A stretch of 64,000 bases of DNA from Bryobacterales bacterium (GTDB lineage Bacteria > Acidobacteriota > Terriglobia > Bryobacterales > Bryobacteraceae). Positions 8,174 through 18,347 of this stretch are shown in pieces. The notes under the pieces are model-generated. The model was not told the origin of the DNA, made no database searches, and saw nothing but the letters and a program-made list of their open reading frames with translations. The stretch lies in the NCBI GenBank assembly GCA_003164035.1, contig PLRS01000019.1:1-64000 (forward strand). The letters are read 5' to 3'. The position numbers were made by a program, and so were the translations under genes. Each line of letters opens with the position of its first letter. The first letter of the stretch is position 1.

Positions 8174-10363
8174 TTATTGGGGCTTGGCAACCAGTGTGGT
8201 GAGCGGGGTGTTGCGTGAAGACCCGCCGACGAAGAACTTGTACTGTCCGGGCAACAACTCCCAGGCGTCCTTCTGTTCATTGAAAATGGACAGAAACTTC
8301 GGCTCCAGGGTCAAGGCTACGGTTTTCTGCTCGCCGGGCGCCAGGCGAATCTTTCGCCATGCCACCAGGCGCTTGGGGGGTTCGTTCGCGGCGGGCGGCA
8401 GTCCCACGTATACCTGGACGATCTCGGCGCCCTCCCGCTTGCCGGTGTTGCGGACGATGACGGAAACGCCGTCCATGGCGGCCTTCAGATTGGAGTAGGC
8501 GAAGCTGGTGTAGGAAAGTCCAAAGCCGAACGGGAACAGGGGCTCCTTGCCTTCGGCGTCGAACCATTTGTAGCCGACCTTCAGTCCTTCGGTGTAGTCG
8601 ATGTCGAAATCCGGCATTCGGCCGTTACCGGACGGCGGAAGCAGATTCATGCCGGGGATGGCCGGGTGGGGCAAATCGGCGTCGGCCTTGGCGAAGGTAA
8701 CGGGCAGTTTGCCGCAGGGATTAACATCGCCGAATAAGATGTTGGCCAGGGCTTGGGCCCCGCGTATGCCCGGATACCAGACTTCGATGGCCGCGCTGAC
8801 CTGCCCGATCCACGGCATGGCGGCGGGACCGCCGGTTTCGAGCACCACGATCGTGTGCGGGTTGGCCGCGGCCACCGCGCTCACCAGTTGGTCTTGGTTG
8901 CCGGGGAGGGTCAACGTGGGCAAATCGCGGCTTTCGGTGGTGGGTTGATTGACAAAAACGATGGCGACATCGGCGGCTTTGGCCGCGCTTGCCGCCGCGG
9001 CCGGATTCGAGCCCGGGTCGAAGACGACCCTGGCTTTGGGCACCTTGGCGCGAATCGCCTTGAGCGGCGAAGAGGGAAACCAGACTTCCGGCCCAGCCCA
9101 GGGGGTGGGGCCGGCGCCGGGCGGGTCCACTTGGGCCGAGCCGCCTCCGGAAAGCACGCCGGTATCCGAGTGCGACCCGATAACTGCCACGGACTTCAGC
9201 GCCGCGGCGTTCAATGGTAACTGCGCGCCCGAATTCTTCAGCAGGACCGAAGCCTGCTCGGCGATCTGCTGGGCGGTATCGGCTCCGGTGAATGGATCGA
9301 CCACCCGGCCAAGCGGAGGATTGTCCACCACACCCATGGCAAACTCCGTCCGCACGATGCGATGCACCATATCGTTGAGACGGGCCATGGGGACCTCGCC
9401 CGCTTCCACCGCTTTCTTCAAGGCGTCACCCAGGTAGCGGCTGCCGGGTTCTTCATTATCGAGCCCCGCCAAAGCGGCTTTGGCGGTAGAATGCGTCGCC
9501 TCCCAATCGGAAATCACAAAGCCCTGAAATCCCCAGGCTTTCTTTAGCACATCGGTCAGCAGGTAACTGTTCTCGCAAGCCCAATCCCCATTTACTTTGT
9601 TGTAGGAGCACATCACCATCGCCGGCTGCCCTTCAGTTACGGCAATCTCAAATGCCAGCAGATCGGTTTCCCTCATGGCACGTTTGCCCAGTAGCACATT
9701 TCCGATGTTGCGGCCGGTCTCCTGGTCGTTGAAGGCGTAATGCTTCACGTCGCCGATCACCTGGTTGCTCTGCAGCCCGCGAACGAACTGGGCCGCCATT
9801 TTTCCGGCCAGGATCGGGTCTTCGCCGAGGTATTCGAAATTGCGTCCGTTGCGCGGCTCGCGGGTGATATCCATACCGCCGCCCAGCGAGACGTCGTACT
9901 GCTGGTCGCGCAATTCGCGGCCGATCAGGTCTCCGTAGCGATGGGCCAACTCGAGGTCCCAGGTGGCGGCCTCGCCGATGCTGGAGGGCAAAAGGGTGGC
10001 GTAGCGGCCACGCTCGGCCGCCGCCCTCACTCCCACCGCGGAATCGGCCAACTGGAGATCGGGAAGTCCCAGCCGCGGAATGCCTTCGACCACGCCGGCT
10101 CCTCCGTTCGATCGCGGTCCGGAAAGCGCGAAACCGCCGGTCCCGTGGAGCAATCGGATTTTTTCGTCGAGAGTCATCCGCTCCATCAGCAGGTCGGCTC
10201 TCCGGTCGGGTGACAAACTCCGATCGTTCCACGGACCTTTGAGAGTTTCAGGCTGTGGTGGCCCTTGCGCCGGTACCGGGGTGGCATCCAGCCCCACCAG
10301 GATTACGGCGGCCGCGACGGCGAAGGTCATTCCCACACTACGCAGGTGCAAGTTATGCTTCAT
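8174..10363 (-). CDS. Glycoside hydrolase family 3 beta-glycosidase, secreted
   Basis: A 729-residue GH3 enzyme. I start it at the ATG at 10363 because MKHNLHLRSVGMTFAVAAAV begins a signal peptide; an upstream in-frame start adds 14 residues. The N-terminal barrel carries the KHY-x2-N motif (VKHYAFND), and the nucleophile Asp lies in VISDWEATHS. A C-terminal GH3 sandwich and a final fibronectin-III-like domain (IVRNTGKREGAEIVQVYV) follow. It probably releases glucose or xylose units from plant-type oligosaccharides outside the cytoplasm. It is the last gene of the TonB receptor/enolase/RraA run. Confidence 0.93.
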   Translation of the reverse strand: MKHNLHLRSVGMTFAVAAAVILVGLDATPVPAQGPPQPETLKGPWNDRSLSPDRRADLLMERMTLDEKIRLLHGTGGFALSGPRSNGGAGVVEGIPRLGLPDLQLADSAVGVRAAAERGRYATLLPSSIGEAATWDLELAHRYGDLIGRELRDQQYDVSLGGGMDITREPRNGRNFEYLGEDPILAGKMAAQFVRGLQSNQVIGDVKHYAFNDQETGRNIGNVLLGKRAMRETDLLAFEIAVTEGQPAMVMCSYNKVNGDWACENSYLLTDVLKKAWGFQGFVISDWEATHSTAKAALAGLDNEEPGSRYLGDALKKAVEAGEVPMARLNDMVHRIVRTEFAMGVVDNPPLGRVVDPFTGADTAQQIAEQASVLLKNSGAQLPLNAAALKSVAVIGSHSDTGVLSGGGSAQVDPPGAGPTPWAGPEVWFPSSPLKAIRAKVPKARVVFDPGSNPAAAASAAKAADVAIVFVNQPTTESRDLPTLTLPGNQDQLVSAVAAANPHTIVVLETGGPAAMPWIGQVSAAIEVWYPGIRGAQALANILFGDVNPCGKLPVTFAKADADLPHPAIPGMNLLPPSGNGRMPDFDIDYTEGLKVGYKWFDAEGKEPLFPFGFGLSYTSFAYSNLKAAMDGVSVIVRNTGKREGAEIVQVYVGLPPAANEPPKRLVAWRKIRLAPGEQKTVALTLEPKFLSIFNEQKDAWELLPGQYKFFVGGSSRNTPLTTLVAKPQ

Positions 10364-10396
10364 GCTCGTAACCTTACTATCATGACAAAGACAAAC

Positions 10397-10428
10397 GGCC
10401 CCCACCGTACAATGTGCCGGTGGAGGCC
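10397..10428. terminator. Hairpin between RraA-like and GH3 genes
   Basis: Stem ccaccg (10402-10407)/cggtgg (10418-10423), extended by ggcc on both outer sides, in the 127-bp gap upstream of the GH3 gene. It could attenuate transcription from the RraA-like gene into the GH3 gene. There is no T-run. Confidence 0.3.
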
Positions 10429-10490
10429 ATTTGCGAGAGTCAGAGCCGATTGGGGCTCAATTCAAGCTGTTAGGACGCGCACGCTCGAGC

Positions 10491-11495
10491 TTACTTCGGG
10501 TTGCTCTTGCGGATCTCTTCCAGGCGCTTGGCGAGATAGTCCTGGTATTCCTTGATCAATGCCGGGTCGTGCGGACTGCCGTAGATATCGGTGGACTTGT
10601 ACTTACCTTCGTCGAACTTCTTCTTAGTCCACTCGTCGTGAACGTGGATGGTGTCGGCCCGGTCCACGATCCCCTCAAGCAACTGCGGCGGGACGAAAGT
10701 GACGCCCTCGGGATCGCCGATCGCCACATCGCCAGGCATTACGGTCACGTCGCCGATGCGAACCGGAACGTTCACCGCGGCCACGGTGGCGCCGCCAATG
10801 GCGCTCGGATGCACGCTGCGGAAGTAGGCCGGCATCTCGATCTCGCGGATGCCTTCCAGGTCGCGTATGGAGCCATCCACTACCAGGCCGCCACCCTTGG
10901 TAGCCTTCATGATGTAGTAAAAGAGATTGTCGCCGACGATGGTGCCGCCTTCTTTCTTTCCGTAGAGGTCCACCACCAGCACATCGCCGGGCTGCAGCAT
11001 ATCGATCACGGTCTGGTTCCCCAGCCGGTCGATGCCCTTCGCCTTAGCCTTGGCGTTCGTTACCGCATCCAGGTCGGGGCGCGCCGGCAGGAAAGCCATG
11101 GTGACCACGCGGCCCACCATCTTCTTGTCGGGATGCGGAACCATCCAGTCGCCAACGTATTGGCTGTAAGGGTTACCACGGCCGAAACCCATGCCGGGGA
11201 TGCCGTTACCGCCTCTTCCCGCCGCCGGCCCTCCGCCCGCCGGTGCGGCGCCGGGGGGAGCAAAACTGATGATGATCTCTTCGCTCGACAGGCCGCGGGC
11301 CCGTTGCAGCAAACCATCGGAGACCTTGGGCCGCCCGTCGGCAAAGCGCTCCCCGGACCAGTTTGGCGTGTAATCGATCATCTGCTCGCGGGTCCAGGTC
11401 CACAGTTGGGCGTGGGCGGGCGCGGGCGCAAGAACGGGCAAAGTCCAGGCGCCCAGAGCGAGCGCCATGTAGCCGAAATCTCGTTTCCGAATCAT
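10491..11495 (-). CDS. Exported RraA-like / HMG-CHA aldolase fold protein
   Basis: A 334-residue protein. A signal peptide (residues 1-29, ending AHA-Q) precedes an RraA-like domain, recognised from GDNLFYYIMKATKGGG, the conserved DGSIRD and the GDVAIGDPEGVTFVP strand. Relatives are 4-hydroxy-4-methyl-2-oxoglutarate/4-carboxy-4-hydroxy-2-oxoadipate aldolases and RNase E regulator RraA. A Gly/Pro-rich insertion (about residues 80-108) is not usual in the family. Export argues for an aldolase or sugar-acid role over RNase control. It lies 24 bp after the enolase-superfamily gene on the same transcript. Confidence 0.82.
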   Translation of the reverse strand: MIRKRDFGYMALALGAWTLPVLAPAPAHAQLWTWTREQMIDYTPNWSGERFADGRPKVSDGLLQRARGLSSEEIIISFAPPGAAPAGGGPAAGRGGNGIPGMGFGRGNPYSQYVGDWMVPHPDKKMVGRVVTMAFLPARPDLDAVTNAKAKAKGIDRLGNQTVIDMLQPGDVLVVDLYGKKEGGTIVGDNLFYYIMKATKGGGLVVDGSIRDLEGIREIEMPAYFRSVHPSAIGGATVAAVNVPVRIGDVTVMPGDVAIGDPEGVTFVPPQLLEGIVDRADTIHVHDEWTKKKFDEGKYKSTDIYGSPHDPALIKEYQDYLAKRLEEIRKSNPK

Positions 11496-11519
11496 GGTGA
11501 GTGTTATCCTCCTTCCGGA

Positions 11520-12926
11520 TCAAGCTCGACGGCTGGCTGCTGCTTCTTCCGCCTTGATCATGCTCCAGAGCCAGTCACCGGAGCGCTCGTGGTCCCATTG
11601 CGGAGTGGGCTCAAAATAACCGGTACCGGGCGCCAGATGCTGCTTCACCACTTCGTCGTTCAAAGTGATGCCGAGGCCGGGCTTGTCCGGAACCTTGATA
11701 AATCCCTTGTTGATGATGGGCTTCTCGATGCCTTCCACCAGGTCCTGCCAGAAGGGCACGTCCAGGGAGTGGTTTTCGCACGCCAGGAAGTTCTCCGTGG
11801 CGGCGGCGCAGTGAACGCTCGCCATGGCGCCGACGGGAGTGCCGGCATAGTGCATGGCCATGGGCACACCCAACTCGAAAGCCGCGTCGCCGATCTTGTG
11901 CGTCTCCAGGATTCCGCCGGAAGTGGAAATATCCGGGTGAATCTTGCTGACGGCGTGCTTCTCACACAGGTTGATGAAGCCTTCCTTAAGATAGATGTCT
12001 TCACCGGTGTTGATCGGAGTAGGACTCTCGGCGGTGATGTGCGCCAGCATGTCCGTGTACTGCCACGGGATCACGTCTTCCATCCAGGAAAGGTTGTATT
12101 TTTCATAGGCCTTTCCAAGCCGGATGATGGAATTGACGCCCAAATGGCCGAGGTGGTCCATGGAAAGGGGAATCTCCATGCCGACAGCCTCGCGGATGGC
12201 CGCCACGTAGCTGCAAAGCATGTCGATACCTTTGTCCGTCACCTCGTTGGCGATGAATGGATGCGGCAAGGCTCGCCTTTCCCACTCAGTCTGCTCCGAG
12301 GGATGGGTCAGCGTGCCGGGAGTCTTGGCGACAAATTCAATCCCCAGGTCCATCTTCAGCCACGTCAGGCCCATCACTTCCTTGCGCTCTTTCATACGCT
12401 GCGCATAGATCTTGGGGTCGTCCGATTCCGTGGTGTCGGCATAAATCCGGATGCGGTCGCGGAACTTGCCGCCCAGCATCTGGTAGATGGGCACGTTGTA
12501 CACTTTGCCGGCGATGTCCCAGAGAGCCTCTTCCACCGCCACTACGCCGCCGGCCTGCCGGCCATGGAAACCAAACTGTTTGATCTTCTGCCAGAGATAA
12601 GTGATGTTGAGCGGGTTCTCATTCAATAAACGGCTTTTCAGAAACAGGGCGTAAGTGGGGCTGGCGCCGTCGCGGACTTCCCCAATTCCATACACGCCCT
12701 GGTTGGTGTCTATGCGGATGAGGGGGCAAGGGCTTGGCCCGGGTTTCACGACGACGCAGACTCGAAGGTCGGTGATCTTGAGCGCCGACGGGCTCGAGTT
12801 CATATTGACATTCTTTTGAGCCGCCTGCTCGGCCGCAGCTTCCCGCGATAACAGCGCTCCACCCATGATCCCGGCCGAGGCCTTGAACAGGTCCCGCCGT
12901 CCCAGCTTTTCGTTGCGTTTAAACAT
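11520..12926 (-). CDS. Tat-exported enolase-superfamily (mandelate racemase/galactonate dehydratase-like) enzyme
   Basis: A 468-residue protein starting at MFKRNEK, with the Tat motif GRRDLFK. Enolase-superfamily metal ligands appear as Asp257 (SMDHLG), Glu283 (WMEDVIPW) and Glu309 (TGEDIY), with Lys191 (KMD) and His359 (AMHYAGTPVG) as likely acid/base residues. This pattern resembles the MR-subgroup acid-sugar dehydratases. Family members are normally cytoplasmic, so the Tat signal is unusual, though other genes here share it. It is co-directional with the TonB receptor-like gene upstream and the RraA-like gene downstream, suggesting breakdown of an imported or periplasmic sugar acid. Confidence 0.88.
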   Translation of the reverse strand: MFKRNEKLGRRDLFKASAGIMGGALLSREAAAEQAAQKNVNMNSSPSALKITDLRVCVVVKPGPSPCPLIRIDTNQGVYGIGEVRDGASPTYALFLKSRLLNENPLNITYLWQKIKQFGFHGRQAGGVVAVEEALWDIAGKVYNVPIYQMLGGKFRDRIRIYADTTESDDPKIYAQRMKERKEVMGLTWLKMDLGIEFVAKTPGTLTHPSEQTEWERRALPHPFIANEVTDKGIDMLCSYVAAIREAVGMEIPLSMDHLGHLGVNSIIRLGKAYEKYNLSWMEDVIPWQYTDMLAHITAESPTPINTGEDIYLKEGFINLCEKHAVSKIHPDISTSGGILETHKIGDAAFELGVPMAMHYAGTPVGAMASVHCAAATENFLACENHSLDVPFWQDLVEGIEKPIINKGFIKVPDKPGLGITLNDEVVKQHLAPGTGYFEPTPQWDHERSGDWLWSMIKAEEAAASRRA

Positions 12927-13081
12927 GATCGTCTTCCCCGACCTCTCTGCCGGATTGCTCCGGCCGCCTTCCGACTGCACAACTCGCCCTTTCGAACAAC
13001 CTGATGATACTCCGTTTGTCTCCGGAATGAGTTCCGGCGGACCAGCCATGGCCGGCCCACCGGAGAATCGACTTGATTCGA

Positions 13082-16000
13082 TTACCAGTAGAGCTTCAAC
13101 GAAACCTGCTGGCGGCGCGGGGAGTTCGCCTGCGAAGCCCAGTTACCGAAGTTGGCGTTCTGCAGCGAAACGGAGCCGCTGCTGACGGGGCCGAACTGGG
13201 TCCGATTCAGGATGTTGAACGTCTCCCATCGAAACTCCAGGCGCTTCTGCTCTTTCAGGCTGAAGCTCCTGGCGAGCGACAGGCTCTCATTGTAATTCGG
13301 GAAGTAACGGCAATCGGGGTTGTACCGCGTGTCGGTGCCAAGGGCGGTGGTGGGTTGCGTGCCGAACCACGAAACCGGTTGGAAGAAGCTATCCTTCGCG
13401 GGATCGAATTTTCCCGAGTAAGTGCCGCGCCAGCCCTGGTTAGTGGCTACCGTGGGCCGATTCCCTCCGTTGAAAATGGGGAAGCTAATGGTAGTGGTCA
13501 GACCGATGGGCGTGCCGCTGGAGTATCCATCGATTCCGCCGAAGCGCCAGCCGCTCAGGACGGCGGAAGCCACACCGCCGCTGGCCAGGTACTTTCTGCC
13601 CTTCCCGAATGGCAGCGAGTACAAATAGTTTATCTTCAGTACGTGCGTCTGGTCGTAGGAGGAAATCGACTTTTCCAGCGCGCGGTCGTATTGGTTCTCC
13701 GGCTCGCTGCCGCCGCTATCCGCGTCGGTCAGAAGCTTGGAGAACACGTAGGAGGCCTGTATGGTCAGACCGGAGGCATACCGCTTGGTGAACTTCGCTT
13801 CCAGGGAGTTATAGGTGGAGTGGCCGATGCGGTCTCCCTGGCCATTGACAGTATCGACGGTGGAATACTGCGGGAAGGGACGCAGGGACTGCGCCACGGT
13901 CGCCCCGGTGCCCCAGAGCGTGTTGAAGCCCGACCAGGGTGCAACCACTCCGGCGGCGTTGGCGGCGGTTCCACCCACCAGCGAGTTCAACAAAGTGCGC
14001 CCCGATGCCGTGAACGGACTTTCGTTCGCCGGTAGATCGTTGAAGTTGATCTGGTTATACGCCAGAATCGCGGATTGGATGTGGGAGGCGAACATGGCCG
14101 AGTAGCCTATCTCCACCACCGAACTGTTCGTTACCTGGCGTTGGATATTGAAGACGTAATTCAGGTCGTCGGACGGTGTGACCGCCGCCTTCCCATTGTA
14201 ATAAGGGACGTTGGAGCCGTTGCCGACCGAGGCGTTGATATCGGGCACCTGTGCCCATGCCGGCGCGCCATTCTGCAATACCCAAAGCGGGTTCAGACCT
14301 TGGCTTTGGTCGGTAACCGTGAGCCGCTGCACGATTCCCAGGTTGTGCGACGAACTACCGACGTACGTGATTGGCCCGTAGCTGCGAGTGGCGGCGGCGC
14401 GAATGGTCGTCTTATTATTCAACGAGTAGGCGAGGCTGAGCCGCGGTCCATAGCCCTTCCAGCCAGGCACCAGCGTGTCGCTGCCGGTCCTCCCCGCACC
14501 GTGACCGGCGAAAATCAGCGCGCCCGGAATCCCGCCCGCGCCCGGATTCGCCAAGCCCGGAGCAAAATCGCTGGCATCGCCGTTGGCTACCAGCGGCGCT
14601 CCGTTCATTTCCACGCGCACGCCAAGATTCAAGGTAAGTTTCTGCGTTACGCGCCAATCGTCCTGGATATAAAACTGGTTGGTTCGGAACTGAGTGGCCA
14701 GGAATCGCGGCGTGTCGAGCGAATAGCTGGAAACCTGCCCCAACAGGAAGGAGGCAAACGCGCTGCCGCCAGCGACGCTCTGGTTGGTGTTCAGCGGGAT
14801 GCCGGTATTCAAATCCTGGAAAGTCACGTTGCCGGCGATATTCTGTTCCCCGAAACCGTCGTAGTGGGTGGTGTTGTAGAAGTAGCCGCCCTTAAAGGTG
14901 TGTTTGCCGAAGCTCTTGGTCAGGTCGTCATGGAACTCGACGACGATGTTATCGGAACCGTTGGGAGCGGCCACGCCCCAGGCGGTGAACTCGCTGTTGG
15001 TGAAGGTAAGTTGCGGAAAGTCGTCGCCGCAGGCGGGATAATTCGGGATGCAGATGCCCTTGCTCTGCCAACTGGTCGGATAGAGGTTGGTAAGTCCCCC
15101 GGTTTGTCCGGCCCCTTTCCAGGTGGCGAACGAGCCGTGGTTCTGCGACCAGTTATTGCCGCCCGCGTAGAATCGGTTCAGCAAGGTCGGCGTAATGGTG
15201 TAATCGTAACTGAGGCGATACACGTCGGACCCGTTATAGCCGGGGTTGCCAGCCAGCGGGTTGGGCAGGCCGGGAGCGCCGGTCGGGCCAAACAGGTCAT
15301 GCTCCAGGGTGTGCTCGTAAAAAAATGAAATCCTCTGTTTGGAGGTGAGTACCTGGTCGCCCTTGATGCTGAACTTGTTGTTGGGCGAGATGGTGCTGCC
15401 GGCGGAAATATAGTTGTTGCGAACGTAGGTCGAGGTCCCCGGCTGGGCCGCCACGTTGGCTTTTAGCAACGGCTGCACAAAGTTGTCGATCGACTGCGCG
15501 ACCGGGTCGATCCGCGACGTCGGAACCATATTATTGGCGAAAGGCGTCCTGACGTACGAGCCGTTCACCAGGGTGGTGGTGGCCGGGTCGTAGATCTGGT
15601 AGGGCACCCCGGTGGCATTCACAAAGTACTGAAAGTTACCGCTGTACATTTCCTGCGACGGTACGCTATACGGACTCACCGTGGCGCCGATGCGGTTGCG
15701 AAACCCCTCGTAGGAAAAGAACCAGAAAGTCTTATTCTTGCCGTTGTAGAGTTTGGGAATAAATACCGGCCCGCCCGCCGTGCCTCCAAAGTCGTTCTGC
15801 TTGTAGACCGGCTTGGTGGCGCCGTAGTACCCCTTGGCGTCCAGATCCTGGTTGCGCAGAAACTCATATAAGTCGCCGTGAAACTCGTTGGTTCCCGACT
15901 TGGATACGAAACTCATCGCGCCGCCGGATGCGTGGCCCACCTCGGCCTTGAAGCCGCCGGATACCACGCTGAATTCCGTGAGCGCGTCCACCGAAGGCGT

Positions 16001-16636
16001 GTTGTACGCCGTCCAGGTGACTCCGTTGCTGTCCAACTGGCCCGCGGTGGTAACCGTAGTACCGTCCAGCGTCATGCCATACGCGCCGCCGTGACCGCCG
16101 CCCACGCGATATTCGCTGGTGCCGTTCTGCACCGTGACGTTGTTCACCTCCGCCGTGGTGGCCGATAGATCGAACGGGCTGCGCACGCCGCCATTGACCA
16201 GCACCGGCAGCTCGTCCACCATCTGGTTCGATACCTCGGTGGCCACGCGAGCCGATTCGGACTCGAGCAACTGCGCGTTGGCCACAACCTCCACGGTCTG
16301 CTGCGCCGTGCCTACCTCCAGCGTCGCGTTCACCAACAACGTCGAGCCGGGTTGGACGTCAACATCGTCCGCCACATATGCCTTGAAGCCCGAACTCTCG
16401 ACCCGGACCCGGTAGGTGCCCACCGGCAGCGACGGTATCGTGTAATCTCCCGCCGCGGTCGTAGTCGATTTGAAGGCGGTGTTGGTAGTGATCTGTACGG
16501 CGGTAACGCTCGCGTTGGGCACAACCGCCCCGCTGGCGTCCTTAACAGTGCCGGTAATGACACCGCGATCGGTCTGCGCCATAAGCGAGGCGACAGCCGC
16601 GATGAATAATAGGAAAAGCCGGATTCTGCTCGACAT
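13082..16636 (-). CDS. TonB-dependent receptor-like outer-membrane protein with carboxypeptidase-regulatory domain
   Basis: An 1184-residue protein. The start at 16636 is supported by GAGGAG 7-8 bases upstream; an in-frame ATG 15 bases earlier is less likely. A signal peptide is followed by a Cna-B/carboxypeptidase-regulatory domain (residues about 25-110, VITGTVKDASGAVVPNA), a plug-like region, then a long beta-barrel ending in ...SLKLYW with a terminal aromatic residue. Acidobacteria carry many such proteins for uptake of large oligomers. It heads the enolase/RraA/GH3 run and probably imports its substrate. No cognate TonB/ExbBD is in view. Confidence 0.9.
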   Translation of the reverse strand: MSSRIRLFLLFIAAVASLMAQTDRGVITGTVKDASGAVVPNASVTAVQITTNTAFKSTTTAAGDYTIPSLPVGTYRVRVESSGFKAYVADDVDVQPGSTLLVNATLEVGTAQQTVEVVANAQLLESESARVATEVSNQMVDELPVLVNGGVRSPFDLSATTAEVNNVTVQNGTSEYRVGGGHGGAYGMTLDGTTVTTAGQLDSNGVTWTAYNTPSVDALTEFSVVSGGFKAEVGHASGGAMSFVSKSGTNEFHGDLYEFLRNQDLDAKGYYGATKPVYKQNDFGGTAGGPVFIPKLYNGKNKTFWFFSYEGFRNRIGATVSPYSVPSQEMYSGNFQYFVNATGVPYQIYDPATTTLVNGSYVRTPFANNMVPTSRIDPVAQSIDNFVQPLLKANVAAQPGTSTYVRNNYISAGSTISPNNKFSIKGDQVLTSKQRISFFYEHTLEHDLFGPTGAPGLPNPLAGNPGYNGSDVYRLSYDYTITPTLLNRFYAGGNNWSQNHGSFATWKGAGQTGGLTNLYPTSWQSKGICIPNYPACGDDFPQLTFTNSEFTAWGVAAPNGSDNIVVEFHDDLTKSFGKHTFKGGYFYNTTHYDGFGEQNIAGNVTFQDLNTGIPLNTNQSVAGGSAFASFLLGQVSSYSLDTPRFLATQFRTNQFYIQDDWRVTQKLTLNLGVRVEMNGAPLVANGDASDFAPGLANPGAGGIPGALIFAGHGAGRTGSDTLVPGWKGYGPRLSLAYSLNNKTTIRAAATRSYGPITYVGSSSHNLGIVQRLTVTDQSQGLNPLWVLQNGAPAWAQVPDINASVGNGSNVPYYNGKAAVTPSDDLNYVFNIQRQVTNSSVVEIGYSAMFASHIQSAILAYNQINFNDLPANESPFTASGRTLLNSLVGGTAANAAGVVAPWSGFNTLWGTGATVAQSLRPFPQYSTVDTVNGQGDRIGHSTYNSLEAKFTKRYASGLTIQASYVFSKLLTDADSGGSEPENQYDRALEKSISSYDQTHVLKINYLYSLPFGKGRKYLASGGVASAVLSGWRFGGIDGYSSGTPIGLTTTISFPIFNGGNRPTVATNQGWRGTYSGKFDPAKDSFFQPVSWFGTQPTTALGTDTRYNPDCRYFPNYNESLSLARSFSLKEQKRLEFRWETFNILNRTQFGPVSSGSVSLQNANFGNWASQANSPRRQQVSLKLYW

Positions 16637-16703
16637 GGAACAACTCCTCACCCATTTAGCGATACAAATCCCTGAATATCGTGAAAGCGAGATTCCGTGG
16701 TCA

Positions 16704-16732
16704 AAAGTACCTCACGGCAATGCTTCTGTCAA
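16704..16732 (-). promoter_or_regulatory. Candidate sigma70 promoter for TonB receptor-like gene
   Basis: On the minus strand a perfect TTGACA (16732-16727) is followed after 17 bases by TACTTT (16709-16704), which is a weak -10. It lies about 70 bp upstream of the receptor start codon. The -35 and the spacing are good. Confidence 0.4.
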
Positions 16733-16871
16733 GGGGTACCGTGCGTTTGGCCCTTGGAATTAGCGTTATATCCCGCACGGGGAACTACCGTATCAGGACT
16801 CTCGCGTGTTGTTTTCGGCCGGCGGCGGGGCGGATCTTTCGGCCGAAATAAGAGCTATACTTGCGCGTTAA

Positions 16872-18347
16872 GTGGGGGAGACGGGCAAGCGGCGGAGGCT
16901 GCGCGAGGAGTCACACCCAGCCGGCACGCGGGGCTACGCGCCTCGGGGAACCACCCGGACTTGGCGCGGGCATCGGTTAGGGCTACTGGCGGTTGGGGCC
17001 CTAGTCCTGGTTGCCAATTCCAATTCCTTCAGCAGTGCCCTGGTATTCGACAATGCTTCGGTGATTGGGGCGGATCCCCGTATCCGCCAGGCAACGCCCG
17101 AAAATGCCGCGTTTATTCTGACTGGAAGGTATTGGTATGTCAACACCACGGCGGGGCTCTATCGGCCATTCACCACTTTCTCCTACCTGCTGAACTACGC
17201 GGTGCTCGGCAATGGCCCGCGTCCGGCGGGTTACCACATCGTCAATCTCGCGCTGCACGAGGTGAACGTGGCGCTGGTGTATGCGCTGGGCGTCCTGGTA
17301 CTTGGAGAAACCGCGCCGGCCCTGGCGCTGGCCGCAATTTGGGGATTACACCCGCTGCTCACCGAATCGGTCACCAATATCGTGGGGCGCGCGGACCTGC
17401 TGGCGGCCTTGGGTGTACTGGCGGGTCTTTTGTGCCATGTGCGAGGCGCCTCGGCCCAGGGGCGGCGCAGGATGGCGTGGATGGCAGGCCTCGCCGCCGC
17501 CCAGGCGGTGGGAGTTTTTTCGAAGGAGAGCGCCGCCGTCCTGCCGGGCATCATGCTGTTATACGACGTGACGTGGCGCGAACGCGCGGGGTGGCGCCAG
17601 CGGGCGCCAGGCTATGCCGCCGTGGCGCTCCCATTGGCCGCCTTTTTCTGGCTGCGCAGCGGCTTCGATACGCGCATGCTGATCGACTTCAGCGAGAACC
17701 CGCTGGTAAGCGCGAGTCTCTGGACGGCGCGGTTCACGGCCGTTGAAGTGGTCGGCAATTACCGTTGGCTGTTCCTCTGGCCGGCCCATTTGTCGGCGGA
17801 TTATTCCTATAACGGGGTGCCGTTGTTCGGCTGGAGGGCGTCGAACTGGGAGGAGGCCAAGGCGCTTTTCGCGCTGGCGGCCGCGCTCGGCGCCGCGCTC
17901 CTTGCCGTGCTGGCGGCCATCGGCCCGCGCCGTACGGGGAAGCCGCCGCTCTTTTCCCTGGTTCTGTTTTTCGTCGCGTTATTACCGGCTTCGAACCTGA
18001 TCGTCCTCATCGGCAGCATCATGGCCGAGCGGTTTCTGTACCTGCCCTCGGTGGGCCTGGCCGGCGCGGTGGTTGCCGTCGCTTGCGCGCTTGCCCGGCT
18101 GCGCTTCTTCGATCGTTCCGCGACTCGGCCCGTTGTTTGGGCCGCGCTGGGAGTGTTGTGCGTGGTGTACGCGGCGCGCACCTACGCCCGCAACTTCGAC
18201 TGGCGGGACGACTTCAGTCTCTGGACCAGCGCCGTGAGCGTCTGTCCGGGAAGCGCCCGGCCACACTACAACCTGGCACGGGAATTGGAGCGCATCCCCG
18301 GCCGCCTGCCCGAGGCCATTGCCGAAATAACCTGGGGAACGCGCTGA
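16872..18347 (+). CDS. TMTC-like polytopic membrane protein, TPR tail lost by frameshift
   Basis: A 491-residue integral membrane protein resembling the TMTC/GT-C-type O-mannosyltransferase-like family. About ten hydrophobic segments are seen, with family phrases LYRPFTTFSYLLNYA, HPLLTESVTNIVGRADLLAAL, FSKESAAVLP, LSADYSYNG and ERFLYLPSVG. The first luminal acidic motif is FDN, where relatives usually have an Asp pair. The start (GTG, 16872) is uncertain. The frame enters a TPR (RIPGRLPEAIAE) and then ends abruptly. The next TPR (NNLGNALMRTPGRLPEAIAE) continues at once in another frame, so an out-of-frame deletion within the repeats has truncated the protein. Confidence 0.8.
   Translation: MGETGKRRRLREESHPAGTRGYAPRGTTRTWRGHRLGLLAVGALVLVANSNSFSSALVFDNASVIGADPRIRQATPENAAFILTGRYWYVNTTAGLYRPFTTFSYLLNYAVLGNGPRPAGYHIVNLALHEVNVALVYALGVLVLGETAPALALAAIWGLHPLLTESVTNIVGRADLLAALGVLAGLLCHVRGASAQGRRRMAWMAGLAAAQAVGVFSKESAAVLPGIMLLYDVTWRERAGWRQRAPGYAAVALPLAAFFWLRSGFDTRMLIDFSENPLVSASLWTARFTAVEVVGNYRWLFLWPAHLSADYSYNGVPLFGWRASNWEEAKALFALAAALGAALLAVLAAIGPRRTGKPPLFSLVLFFVALLPASNLIVLIGSIMAERFLYLPSVGLAGAVVAVACALARLRFFDRSATRPVVWAALGVLCVVYAARTYARNFDWRDDFSLWTSAVSVCPGSARPHYNLARELERIPGRLPEAIAEITWGTR

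Noticed and set aside
10431-12629. A 732-codon plus-strand open frame opposite the RraA-like and enolase-superfamily genes
   Set aside because: It lies antisense to two well-supported genes, has no recognisable domain, and is explained by high GC at third positions leaving few stops.
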